The notes beneath the pieces are model-generated. The model was not told where the DNA came from, did no database searches, and saw nothing but the letters and a program-made list of their open reading frames with translations. A stretch of 21,405 bases of DNA from positions 1 to 21,405 of the forward strand of contig DASRDB010000004.1 in the NCBI GenBank assembly GCA_035652815.1. The letters are read 5' to 3'. Positions 6,827 through 18,409 of this stretch are shown piece after piece. Within the stretch, counting starts at the first letter, position 1. Each line of letters begins with the position of its first letter. Position numbers and translations under genes: made by a program. The DNA comes from DASRDB01 sp035652815. Lineage in GTDB: Bacteria; Chloroflexota; Ktedonobacteria; Ktedonobacterales; Ktedonobacteraceae.

Positions 6827-7768
6827 ATGGCCCCCTGGGCTAAAGATGCCAGCGAACTGGTTGGACGCACACCGCTTGTTGAATTAAAGCGCATTACTCG
6901 CGGTTTGCCCGCCACGATTCTGGCGAAGCTTGAAATGTTTAGCCCCGGCGGCAGCGTCAAAGACCGTGTGGCCCTTGAGATGATCTGCGAAGCGGAGACG
7001 CAGGGCCTCTTGCGTCCCGGTGGCATCATTACCGAACCGACCAGCGGCAATATGGGCGTTTCTCTCGCCTGGCTGGCCGCCGCGCGCGGCTATAAATGCA
7101 TCCTCACCATGCCCGACACCATCAACCTTGAACGCCGCCTGCTCCTGCGCCGCTTTGGCGCGCAGATTATTCTTACGCCCGGCAACCAGGGCATGCGCGG
7201 TGCCATCAATAAAGTCATCGAGTTACGCACGACCCTCCCTGACGCCTGGTATCCCCAACAGTTTTATAACCAGGCCAATCCTCGCGCTCATCGCCAGGGA
7301 ACCGCCCTTGAAATCTGGGAAGACACGGCTGGCGCGGTCGATATGATCGTAATCGGCGTGGGAACCGGCGGCACTCTTACCGGCGTGGCCGAAGGACTGC
7401 GCGCCCGCAAGCCAACCGTCGAAGTGGTAGCGGTGGAACCCGCGTCCTGCGCCATCCTATCCGGTGGACGCCCTGGCCCGCATCGTATTGAAGGGCTGGG
7501 AGCCGGTTTTGTGCCCGATACACTGCGCCGCGACCTCATCGACCGCGTAATCCCCGTCACCGACCACGACGCCGTGACGACCGCCATTCGCCTGCTAGAG
7601 GAAGAAGGTCTCTCGGTTGGCATCAGCAGCGGCGCAGCCGCCTGGGCCGCCCTACAAGAGGCCAGCAAAGAAGAGAATCGCGGCAAGGTGATTGTTACCC
7701 TCTTTCCGAGCGCCGCCGAACGCTACTTGCAAACCATCCTCTTTGACGACCTGCGCGGGAAAATATGA
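6827..7768 (+). CDS. cysK: Cysteine-synthase-family PLP enzyme (O-acetylserine sulfhydrylase-like)
   Basis: This 313-residue enzyme is of the fold type II PLP family, whose main members make cysteine from O-acetylserine or O-phosphoserine and sulfide. The PLP lysine is K45 in PGGSVKDR. The substrate-binding loop is PTSGNMG (71-77), the phosphate-binding glycines are GVGTGGT (177-183), and the serine facing the pyridine nitrogen is S268 in ISSGAA. The family loop is normally TSGNTG; Met replaces the second Thr here. The following family motif, usually MSxERR, reads INLERR. These changes may shift the substrate, so a cystathionine-synthase-like or phosphoserine-using role is possible and the symbol is tentative. 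ATG 6827 is the first start after an in-frame stop, 10 nt behind the receiver gene. The length is normal for the family. Confidence 0.88.
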   Translation: MAPWAKDASELVGRTPLVELKRITRGLPATILAKLEMFSPGGSVKDRVALEMICEAETQGLLRPGGIITEPTSGNMGVSLAWLAAARGYKCILTMPDTINLERRLLLRRFGAQIILTPGNQGMRGAINKVIELRTTLPDAWYPQQFYNQANPRAHRQGTALEIWEDTAGAVDMIVIGVGTGGTLTGVAEGLRARKPTVEVVAVEPASCAILSGGRPGPHRIEGLGAGFVPDTLRRDLIDRVIPVTDHDAVTTAIRLLEEEGLSVGISSGAAAWAALQEASKEENRGKVIVTLFPSAAERYLQTILFDDLRGKI

Positions 7769-7785
7769 ACAGAGCGTCCCTATCT

Positions 7786-7959
7786 TGCGTAGGGACAGGG
7801 GGATGTGGGGCAGATGGGCTGGGGCCTCGTGCCTGTCCCTGGGGCGGTGGGGGCAACAATAGGATTCGATTACCGACGTGCGTTTGCCCCACTCCACCCC
7901 ACCCCGGAACAAGCACGAGGCCCCCGCATCCCAGCCACCCCGCACCTTGTCCCTACGCA
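7786..7959. repeat. GC-rich fold-back element (MITE-like)
   Basis: Perfect 12-bp terminal inverted repeats TGCGTAGGGACA (7786-7797) and complement (7948-7959) bound the element. Inside them, arms of about 70 bp are imperfect inverted copies of one another, including GGGGCCTCGTGC at 7821-7832 against 7913-7924. A central ~30 nt is not palindromic. It starts 17 nt after the cysteine-synthase-like gene and has no coding signal. It may be a non-autonomous mobile element and may also act as a terminator. Confidence 0.65.
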
Positions 7960-8086
7960 CTGGGAGCCGCTTTGCCGCTCCCCAGAAAATCGCTTTCGAC
8001 TACCCAGAGACGCTCATGTAACTACTCAAGCGTTTCAATCGTATAACACGTGTGAATACAAAACGCAAACACGATCTAGAGGTTGT

Positions 8087-8920
8087 ATGATACAAAGCGC
8101 TGAGAACACGTACCGCTTCCACCTGGGCCGCAAACCCTATCTGCGAACGAGCTTGCTGGCATGGGTGTTGATTGTCACGTCCCTGTGCGGCGCTGCTGTC
8201 TGCGCCTGGCTTGGTCTGGCATTCTGGCCGACCTATTCGCACGTCTTCACCCTCTATCTGAAGTGGCAGGATGCGCTGCTTGCTATTCTCTGGTTCATTT
8301 CGTTCATTTTAGTCTGGGCGAGTGTGCTGGTGGCGCGCTTCCTGTTCGCGCTGCGGGCGGGCTATCGTTCAGGCATGGTGATATTAGAGGATAATAGCTC
8401 GCTGACGGCCCGCGACCTTTCGCCGAAGAACCTTGCCAGCATTTACTGGATGATCGGCACCGCACTTTCCTGTTTCCTGGCGGCGCTCGTCGGTCTCGTG
8501 CCGGAAATCCTGATTGGCTGGACGATTCACCTGCCACATCCGGCGCTGGTCTTTATATGCACTGCTGTCGCCATTGGTTTGAGTCTTGCCGGGCTGGCCG
8601 TTACGCTGGTCGCGGGATCGTTTATTGTCATCGGCTTTATTGGCTCCTTCTCGTTTGGCCGCAAACTGGGCGCGCCGCAGACCTACAAACTTACTAATCA
8701 GACCGTGTTGCGTATCGATGGTTTTGTACTGACGGTTATCTATCCCGATAAACCCGAGTCAATGATTGACCTGGATTTGCTCGATCCCGAAGACCAGCCT
8801 TTGCTGCTCTCTCTCCTGAAACAGCGCTGGCTCGGTGCGGAACGAGCCTGGAATCCGGAGTTCGGCGATGAGATCGAGGCGGCTCTCGAAGAAGCCGAAC
8901 GTTCTGCCGTACTGATTTGA
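8087..8920 (+). CDS. Membrane protein with four TM segments, unknown family
   Basis: This 277-residue protein has hydrophobic segments at about 24-47, 62-88, 120-143 and 153-187. A soluble C-terminal part of ~90 residues follows and ends in an acidic, helix-prone stretch (EIEAALEEAERSAVLI). I recognise no family and see no catalytic motif. The frame is open upstream to 7805, but that part reads through the fold-back repeat and is not protein-like. ATG 8087, with AGAGG 4 nt upstream, gives a sensible start. It ends only 19 nt before the -35 box of the rpoB promoter, so it is not part of the rpoB transcript. Its relation to the cysteine unit upstream is unclear. Confidence 0.75.
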   Translation: MIQSAENTYRFHLGRKPYLRTSLLAWVLIVTSLCGAAVCAWLGLAFWPTYSHVFTLYLKWQDALLAILWFISFILVWASVLVARFLFALRAGYRSGMVILEDNSSLTARDLSPKNLASIYWMIGTALSCFLAALVGLVPEILIGWTIHLPHPALVFICTAVAIGLSLAGLAVTLVAGSFIVIGFIGSFSFGRKLGAPQTYKLTNQTVLRIDGFVLTVIYPDKPESMIDLDLLDPEDQPLLLSLLKQRWLGAERAWNPEFGDEIEAALEEAERSAVLI

Positions 8921-8939
8921 AAATTGCTCCAAAAAACTA

Positions 8940-8968
8940 TTGACATACGTTGTTTCATCGTGTATAAT
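8940..8968 (+). promoter_or_regulatory. Perfect consensus sigma-A promoter of the rpoBC-str operon
   Basis: TTGACA (8940-8945) and TATAAT (8963-8968) are separated by exactly 17 nt, with an A-rich stretch just upstream. Transcription should start near 8975. This is the strongest promoter signal in the window and fits the high expression of the genes it precedes. Confidence 0.85.
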
Positions 8969-9160
8969 GGCACTCTGCCAAAGTGTGTAAGCTGTGACAA
9001 GGCTGTCACGAACGAAACCGTGATAGTATTGAGGCGATAGAACACCGACAGGGACAGGACTGAACGCAAGACGACACATTCTTCTTTCCCGCCGACAAAA
9101 GACTACCAATACGACCAGGAACCGTATTGTGATGGTGCAGGTGCTGCATGTAAGGACGAA

Positions 9161-9271
9161 ATGCCGCACAACAAAAAGTACTACGCATTATTCCGCTTGC
9201 ATAATGAGGTTGTGCAGGAGTGGCCAGGGGCGAAAGAGTGTTACTCGTGGTCAGAAGCGTACCTGAATTAG
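9161..9271 (+). CDS. Possible 36-residue leader peptide
   Basis: ATG 9161, preceded by AAGGA at 9152-9156, opens a short frame starting MPHNKKYYALFRLHNEVVQE and ending at TAG. Its composition is protein-like, with several Tyr and Trp residues, but it has no run of one amino acid typical of attenuator peptides. It lies in the rpoB leader before the terminator-like hairpin. Chance occurrence is quite possible. Confidence 0.2.
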   Translation: MPHNKKYYALFRLHNEVVQEWPGAKECYSWSEAYLN

Positions 9272-9402
9272 TATCCTGGCGCGGGGGAACGTCTGCCGAT
9301 GATCGTGTCTCTCAAGGCGTTGAAGTCTGGCTTGAATTTGGGAATGGTGTGCATGTGTGTATCGGGCGGGCGCAAACAACTTGCAGGTGTAAGGGAGTAG
9401 GA

Positions 9403-9440
9403 GTAACCGCTGGTGAAAAGCACAGGCGGTTACTTTTCTT
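9403..9440 (+). terminator. Intrinsic terminator or attenuator in the rpoB leader
   Basis: GTAACCGC (9404-9411 region) pairs perfectly with GCGGTTAC (9426-9433), extended by TG/CA with one bulge. TTTTCTT follows directly. This is a good intrinsic terminator, placed about 430 nt into the transcript and ~207 nt before rpoB, so read-through would be needed for rpoB expression. Confidence 0.65.
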
Positions 9441-9647
9441 GTCATAGAACGTTGTTCAACACAGGCATTAATGAGCTTTTATCTATTATTCTTTTTCCGA
9501 TTTCTCGTGAAAAGAAAGGCGCAAGGACTATCATGACCTTTTCTCCTGACCCCATTTTTCGTCAAGCGAGTCAGGAGCAAGGGGTGTTTTGGCCTGCGTC
9601 TTTCTTCGTTTCCTCTGTGGTGATAAGGTGAGAGGAGAATACTACCT

Positions 9648-12600
9648 ATGGCAGTAACCACCAGGGCCGTGTCTATCCCGGAGCGTGTCTCGTTTGCCCG
9701 CATTCCCGATATCCGGCCAATGCCGGGTCTGATCCAGATCCAGCTCGACTCCTTTGAATGGTTTAAACAGGAAGGTTTACGCGAACTCTTTGAAGAAATT
9801 TCCCCGATTGAGGACTTTACCGGGAAAAATCTGAAGTTGGAATTCATCGTTCCACCGGAACCCTTTGGAAAGCCCAAATATAGCGAGGACGAGTGCCGCG
9901 ACCGCGATGCCACGTATGCCGCACCGCTCACGGTCAAGGCGCGTCTGACCAACAAGGAGACCGGCGAGATTATTGAGAAGGACATCTTCATGGGCGATTT
10001 CCCGCTCATGACTCGCCAGGGCACCTTTATTATCAACGGCGCGGAGCGCGTCGTTGTCAGCCAGCTTGTGCGCTCGCCCGGCGTGTACTTCACCGCCGAT
10101 GACGATGCCTCGACTGGCCGCAGGCTCTATGCCGCCAAACTGATTCCGGGACGCGGCGCGTGGCTCGAATTCGAGACCAGCAATAAGAACCTGCTGACCG
10201 TCAAAATTGATCGCAAGCGCAAGCTGCCCGTCACCACCCTGCTGCGTGCCATTTCCAGCCTGGCCAAAGAGCAGTGGTACGGCGAGCAACTTGACCTCTC
10301 GACCGACCAGGGCATCCTGGATGCTTTCAAAGATGTCGATAACGACCCCAACGTGCGCTACATTCAGGCCACGCTGGATCGCGACCCGGTCAAAAAAGAG
10401 GACGAGGCGCTGCTCGAACTGTATAAAAAGATGCGTCCCGGCGATCCTGCCACGCTCGATAACGCCCGTTCGCTGGTCAAGAACATGTTCTTCAACCCGC
10501 GCCGTTACGACCTGGGCAGCGTCGGTCGCTACAAACTCAATCGCAAGCTGGACCTCTCCACGCCGCAGAGCCAGCGCATTCTGACGCAGGACGACCTGGT
10601 GAACATCGTGCGCCGCCTCGTGCAGTTGAACAATGGGCATGGTCGCCGCGATGACATCGACCACCTGGGCAACCGCCGCGTGCGCTGCGTGGGGGAGCTC
10701 ATTCAGACGCAGTTCCGTGTCGGCCTGCTGCGCATGGAGCGCGTGGTCAAGGAGCGCATGAGCATTCAGGAGCCGGGACAGGCCACGCCGAATGCCCTCA
10801 TCAACATTCGCCCGGTAGTGGCGGCGATGAAGGAATTCTTCGGCGGCAGCCAGTTGTCGCAGTTCATGGATCAGACCAACGCCCTGGCCGAGATTGGTCA
10901 CAAGCGCCGTCTCTCTGCCCTGGGTCCTGGCGGTCTCTCCCGCGAGCGCGCAGGCTTCGAGGTGCGCGACGTTCACCGCTCGCACTATGGCCGCATCTGC
11001 CCGATTGAGACACCTGAAGGTCCGAACATCGGCCTGATCGGCAACCTTGCGACTTATGCGCAAATCAACCCCTACGGGTTCATTGAAACGCCTTACCGGC
11101 GTGTATATAAACGAATCAAAGCCAACGACCCACGTTTGATCGGTCGCGAACTGCGCGGCGTCTATGGTCGCGAGTGGGAAGATATCAAAACGCCCGATGG
11201 CGAAGTGATCGTGAAGGGTCGCAGCCGCGTGCGCGTTGATGAGGCGCTGTTTAATCGCCTTTCCGAGCTGCTTGGCGAGACCGAGGTGCGTATCAAACCA
11301 TTCGTCACCGACGAAGTGGACTATCGCACCGCCGACGATGAAGAGAACTTCTTTATCGCGCAGGCCAACGCTCCCTTGACAGAACTGGGCGAGTTCGCGG
11401 AAGATCGCGTGCTGGCCCGTTATCAGGGTGACTTCGTGATGGAAAACTCTGATAACATGGACTACATGGACGTCTCGCCGCGCCAGACAGTGAGTGTGGC
11501 AACCGCCCTCATCCCGTTCCTGGAGCATGACGACGTGAACCGTGCGCTGATGGGCGCGAACATGCAGCGCCAGGCCGTGCCGCTGCTGCGTCCGCAGTCG
11601 CCCATTTGTGGCACAGGTATCGAGCGGCAGGTGGCGATTGACTCCGGCCAGGTGATCGTAAGCCAGAGCAACGGCGAGGTCATCTCGGCCACCGCCCGCC
11701 ACATCTCGATCATGGACGAGCAGGGCGACATTCATACCTATAACCTGCGCAAGTTCGTGCGCTCGAACGCGGGCACCTGCATCAACCAGCGTCCCATCGT
11801 GCGCAAGGGCGACTATGTGACGGCTGGTCAGGTCATCGCTGACGGTTCATCCACTGAACTTGGCGAACTGGCGCTTGGGCAGAACATTCTGGTGGCCTTT
11901 ATGAGCTGGGAAGGCGGCAACTTCGAGGACGCCATCCTGATTAGCGAGCGCATCGTGCGCGAAGACCTCTTCACCTCGATCCATATTGAAAAGTATGAGA
12001 TCGACGCTCGCGATACCAAGCTTGGCCCCGAGGAGATCACCCGCGACATTCCGAACGTGGGTGAGGAAGGCCTGCGCAACCTGGACGAGCGCGGCATCAT
12101 CTACGTTGGCGCGGAGGTCGGCCCCCAGGACATCCTGGTCGGCAAGATCACCCCCAAAGGGGAAACCGAACTGACGGCGGAAGAGAAGCTGCTGCGCGCC
12201 ATCTTTGGTGAGAAGGCGCGTGAGGTGAAGGATACTTCGTTGCGCGTGCCACACGGCGAGCGCGGCAAGGTCGTCGAAGTCAAGCTGTTCTCGCGTGAGG
12301 CCGGCGACGAACTGCCGCCGGGCGTCAACCAGCTGGTGCGCGTGAGCATCGCCCAGAAGCGCAAGATTGGCGCGGGCGACAAGATGGCCGGACGCCACGG
12401 CAACAAAGGCGTCATTTCCCGCGTGCTGCCGATTGAGGATATGCCGTTCCTGCCGGATGGCACCCCGGTCGATATCATCCTCAACCCGCTTGGCGTGCCG
12501 CACCGTATGAATATCGGTCAGATCATGGAGACGCACCTGGGTTGGGCTGCCGCCGCCCTGGGCTTCAAGATCGCCACGCCGGTCTTCGATGGCGCGTCCG

Positions 12601-13145
12601 AAGAGGACATCGAGGAGTACCTGGAGCGCGCCGGGCTTCCAAGAACGGGCAAGGTGCAGCTCTTTGATGGGCGCACAGGCGAGCCGTTCGACGAGCCGAT
12701 CACGGTTGGCTACACCTACATGCTCAAGCTGGCCCACCTGGTCGAAGACAAGGTGCATGCCCGCTCGACTGGCCCGTATAGCCTGATCACGCAGCAGCCG
12801 CTCGGTGGTAAAGCGCAATTTGGCGGCCAGCGCTTCGGTGAGATGGAAGTGTGGGCGCTGGAAGCTTATGGCGCGGCCAACATTTTGCAAGAAATTTTGA
12901 CCGTCAAATCCGACGACGTGGTGGGTCGTGTCAAGACCTATGAAGCCATCGTCAAGGGTGAAAATATCATGGAGCCGGGTGTTCCCGAATCCTTTAAAGT
13001 TCTGGTCAAAGAGCTGCAAAGCCTGGGCATCAACGTGGAAGTCCTCAACGAAGACGATCAGCGTATCCAGTTCGTCGAGGACACCTCGAACGATGTTATG
13101 CCGGAACTTGGCATCAACCTGTCCGGTTTCGAAGGAGACCAATAA
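9648..13145 (+). CDS. rpoB: RNA polymerase beta subunit
   Basis: This 1165-residue beta subunit forms the catalytic core with beta'. Landmarks are the N-terminal lobe (MPGLIQIQLDSFEWF), GTFIINGAERVVVSQL, the rifampicin-binding region SQLSQFMDQTN through HKRRLSALGPGGL (401-430), CPIETPEGPNIGL, and the nucleotide-contacting K912 and K920 in KMAGRHGNKG. The C-terminal clamp segment GGKAQFGGQRFGEMEVWALEAYGA is also present. D408, H418 and S423, matching E. coli D516, H526 and S531, are the sensitive-type residues. Ala replaces Ser522 and Gly replaces Thr525. The large lineage inserts of E. coli are absent, hence the short length. AGAGGAGA lies about 10 nt before ATG 9648. It is first in the operon, and the ribosomal genes rplJ/rplL are not upstream. 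Confidence 0.99.
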   Translation: MAVTTRAVSIPERVSFARIPDIRPMPGLIQIQLDSFEWFKQEGLRELFEEISPIEDFTGKNLKLEFIVPPEPFGKPKYSEDECRDRDATYAAPLTVKARLTNKETGEIIEKDIFMGDFPLMTRQGTFIINGAERVVVSQLVRSPGVYFTADDDASTGRRLYAAKLIPGRGAWLEFETSNKNLLTVKIDRKRKLPVTTLLRAISSLAKEQWYGEQLDLSTDQGILDAFKDVDNDPNVRYIQATLDRDPVKKEDEALLELYKKMRPGDPATLDNARSLVKNMFFNPRRYDLGSVGRYKLNRKLDLSTPQSQRILTQDDLVNIVRRLVQLNNGHGRRDDIDHLGNRRVRCVGELIQTQFRVGLLRMERVVKERMSIQEPGQATPNALINIRPVVAAMKEFFGGSQLSQFMDQTNALAEIGHKRRLSALGPGGLSRERAGFEVRDVHRSHYGRICPIETPEGPNIGLIGNLATYAQINPYGFIETPYRRVYKRIKANDPRLIGRELRGVYGREWEDIKTPDGEVIVKGRSRVRVDEALFNRLSELLGETEVRIKPFVTDEVDYRTADDEENFFIAQANAPLTELGEFAEDRVLARYQGDFVMENSDNMDYMDVSPRQTVSVATALIPFLEHDDVNRALMGANMQRQAVPLLRPQSPICGTGIERQVAIDSGQVIVSQSNGEVISATARHISIMDEQGDIHTYNLRKFVRSNAGTCINQRPIVRKGDYVTAGQVIADGSSTELGELALGQNILVAFMSWEGGNFEDAILISERIVREDLFTSIHIEKYEIDARDTKLGPEEITRDIPNVGEEGLRNLDERGIIYVGAEVGPQDILVGKITPKGETELTAEEKLLRAIFGEKAREVKDTSLRVPHGERGKVVEVKLFSREAGDELPPGVNQLVRVSIAQKRKIGAGDKMAGRHGNKGVISRVLPIEDMPFLPDGTPVDIILNPLGVPHRMNIGQIMETHLGWAAAALGFKIATPVFDGASEEDIEEYLERAGLPRTGKVQLFDGRTGEPFDEPITVGYTYMLKLAHLVEDKVHARSTGPYSLITQQPLGGKAQFGGQRFGEMEVWALEAYGAANILQEILTVKSDDVVGRVKTYEAIVKGENIMEPGVPESFKVLVKELQSLGINVEVLNEDDQRIQFVEDTSNDVMPELGINLSGFEGDQ

Positions 13146-13153
13146 ATCCTGAT

Positions 13154-13190
13154 ATGCCGGTTGAGGCTGCATCTCAATCTCAACCGGCAT
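13154..13190 (+). promoter_or_regulatory. Intercistronic hairpin between rpoB and rpoC
   Basis: A perfect 12-bp inverted repeat, ATGCCGGTTGAG, surrounds a 13-nt loop. It ends 22 nt before the rpoC start, with no T run. It could be an RNase processing site or a pause or translation-control hairpin rather than a terminator. Confidence 0.6.
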
Positions 13191-13212
13191 GCCTGGACAA
13201 ACAGGAGGCATC

Positions 13213-17532
<4,320 letters not shown>

Positions 17533-17561
17533 TAACATATAAATCCGCACATAGGTGTAGG

Positions 17562-17587
17562 TATGGGCGCGGCTAGCCGCGCCCATA
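17562..17587 (+). promoter_or_regulatory. Perfect palindrome between rpoC and rpsL
   Basis: All 26 nt are self-complementary (TATGGGCGCGG, CTAG, complement). The palindrome lies 29 nt after the rpoC stop and 24 nt before the rpsL start. There is no T run, so it is more likely a processing or stabilising hairpin than a terminator. Confidence 0.65.
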
Positions 17588-17611
17588 ATGAGGATAGGGA
17601 GAACTCTTTCA

Positions 17612-18061
17612 TTGCCGACGATTAATCAATTAATTCGCAAGGGCCGCTCGCAGAAAAAGCGAAAAGTGAAGGCCCCCGCATTGCGATATTCGTTCAATGC
17701 GTTGAAAAACGAGACCCTGGCTCTGCGCGGGTCGCCACAGAAGCGTGGCGTCTGCACCCAGGTCCGCACAATGACGCCCAAGAAGCCGAACTCGGCCATG
17801 CGTAAGATCGCCCGCGTTCGTCTGAGCAACCGCATGGAGGTTACGGCCTACATTCCCGGCGAGGGGCATAACTTGCAGGAACACTCCGTTGTCCTGATTC
17901 GCGGCGGCCGCGTGAAGGACCTGCCGAGCGTCCGCTATCACATCGTGCGCGGCACCCTCGACAGCGATGGAGTATCGAAACGTCGCAAAGGCCGCTCCAA
18001 GTATGGAGCGAAGCGGCCAAAGCCGGGTACGGCAGCCGCAGCCAGGGGCGGCAAGAAGTAA
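17612..18061 (+). CDS. rpsL: 30S ribosomal protein S12
   Basis: S12 is a decoding-centre protein, here of 149 residues. The family start PTINQLIRKGR follows a TTG codon at 17612, with GGGAG 10 nt upstream. An in-frame ATG at 17588 lacks a ribosome site, so TTG is chosen. TPKKPNSA (K57, equivalent to E. coli K43) and GGRVKDLPSVRYH (K102, D103) mark the two streptomycin-related loops. Ser106 replaces the usual Gly of VKDLPG. Compared with E. coli there is a ~14-residue insertion near residues 25-41, as in Bacillus-type S12. The C-terminus is basic and Ala-rich. It lies 79 nt behind rpoC and precedes rpsG by 348 nt, an unusually long gap for this pair. Confidence 0.98.
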   Translation: MPTINQLIRKGRSQKKRKVKAPALRYSFNALKNETLALRGSPQKRGVCTQVRTMTPKKPNSAMRKIARVRLSNRMEVTAYIPGEGHNLQEHSVVLIRGGRVKDLPSVRYHIVRGTLDSDGVSKRRKGRSKYGAKRPKPGTAAAARGGKK

Positions 18062-18067
18062 GACCAA

Positions 18068-18114
18068 CAATGTCAGGGACGACGAGTGTAAGCAGAAAGT
18101 CGTCCCCAGCATTG
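18068..18114 (+). promoter_or_regulatory. Hairpin just after rpsL
   Basis: GGGACGAC (18076-18083) pairs with GTCGTCCC (18099-18106), and an outer CAATG/CATTG extends the stem. It starts 7 nt after the rpsL stop, with no T run downstream. Confidence 0.5.
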
Positions 18115-18148
18115 ATTTCAGCCCTGTTAGTGCGCTGAAACGATACCG

Positions 18149-18163
18149 CCTGAGCGCCTCAGG
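18149..18163 (+). promoter_or_regulatory. Small hairpin in the rpsL-rpsG gap
   Basis: CCTGAG and CTCAGG form a perfect 6-bp stem around CGC. It is one of four hairpins in this 348-nt gap. On its own it is weak evidence. Confidence 0.35.
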
Positions 18164-18187
18164 TAGGTCGGCAAATCGTTGAGCATG

Positions 18188-18221
18188 ATATGAAGAGGCT
18201 GTGCTGCAAGCCTCTTCATAT
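18188..18221 (+). promoter_or_regulatory. Strong hairpin in the rpsL-rpsG gap
   Basis: A perfect 13-bp inverted repeat, ATATGAAGAGGCT, surrounds an 8-nt loop, GTGCTGCA. No T run follows. It could be a processing site, or the place where S7 binds its own message, as known for this gap in E. coli. No S7-site similarity was established. Confidence 0.6.
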
Positions 18222-18305
18222 TGTGACAGTCGAGTGTCCTCCTCTACAGAAACATTTGCCCCTGATTGGGTGTACTGGAAATGGAATGGATAGGCACTCG
18301 CGATC

Positions 18306-18358
18306 AGGCGTCCGAAACGGATAGCAGGTTATCCCCTGCCATCTCATCGACGCCTTTT
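18306..18358 (+). terminator. Terminator-like hairpin before rpsG
   Basis: AGGCGTC (18306-18312) pairs with GACGCCT (18349-18355), and TTTT runs from 18355 to 18358. A smaller GCAGG/CCTGC stem lies inside the loop. It is 51 nt before the rpsG start and may attenuate transcription into rpsG-fusA. Confidence 0.4.
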
Positions 18359-18409
18359 GTGGTGTTTACAAGAGTCTCACAGAATAATGGTGATTGAGGA
18401 GGCCATACA

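Larger units (their letters stand above)
8975..9647 (+). promoter_or_regulatory. Long rpoB leader with hairpins
   Basis: About 670 nt separate the predicted transcription start from rpoB. The leader holds a 6-bp hairpin, GTGACA/TGTCAC (8994-9009), a terminator-like hairpin (9403-9440) and an 8-bp inverted repeat, CTCCTGAC/GTCAGGAG (9543-9550/9570-9577). I recognise no known riboswitch, tmRNA, RNase P RNA or 6S motif. It could be an attenuated leader or a small RNA gene ending at the terminator. Confidence 0.55.

Noticed and set aside
7805..8086. N-terminal extension of the 4-TM membrane protein
   Set aside because: It reads through the fold-back repeat as Pro/Gly-rich nonsense; the ATG at 8087 with AGAGG is better.
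8975..9440. Leader considered as tmRNA, RNase P RNA, SRP RNA or 6S RNA
   Set aside because: None of the conserved sequence blocks of these RNAs could be found.
9220..9447. 75-codon frame in the rpoB leader, possibly joined by a -1 shift to the short frame at 9161
   Set aside because: It runs through the terminator hairpin and lacks a ribosome site, and the frameshift idea has no slippery-site support.
9777..11735. 652-codon open frame on the minus strand
   Set aside because: It lies antisense to rpoB. Long antisense frames arise from biased third positions in GC-rich highly expressed genes, and the translated protein is low-complexity His/Val/Ala-rich without a domain.
18365..18388. TTTACA/AATAAT as an rpsG promoter
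   Set aside because: The spacer is only 12 nt, too short for sigma-A.
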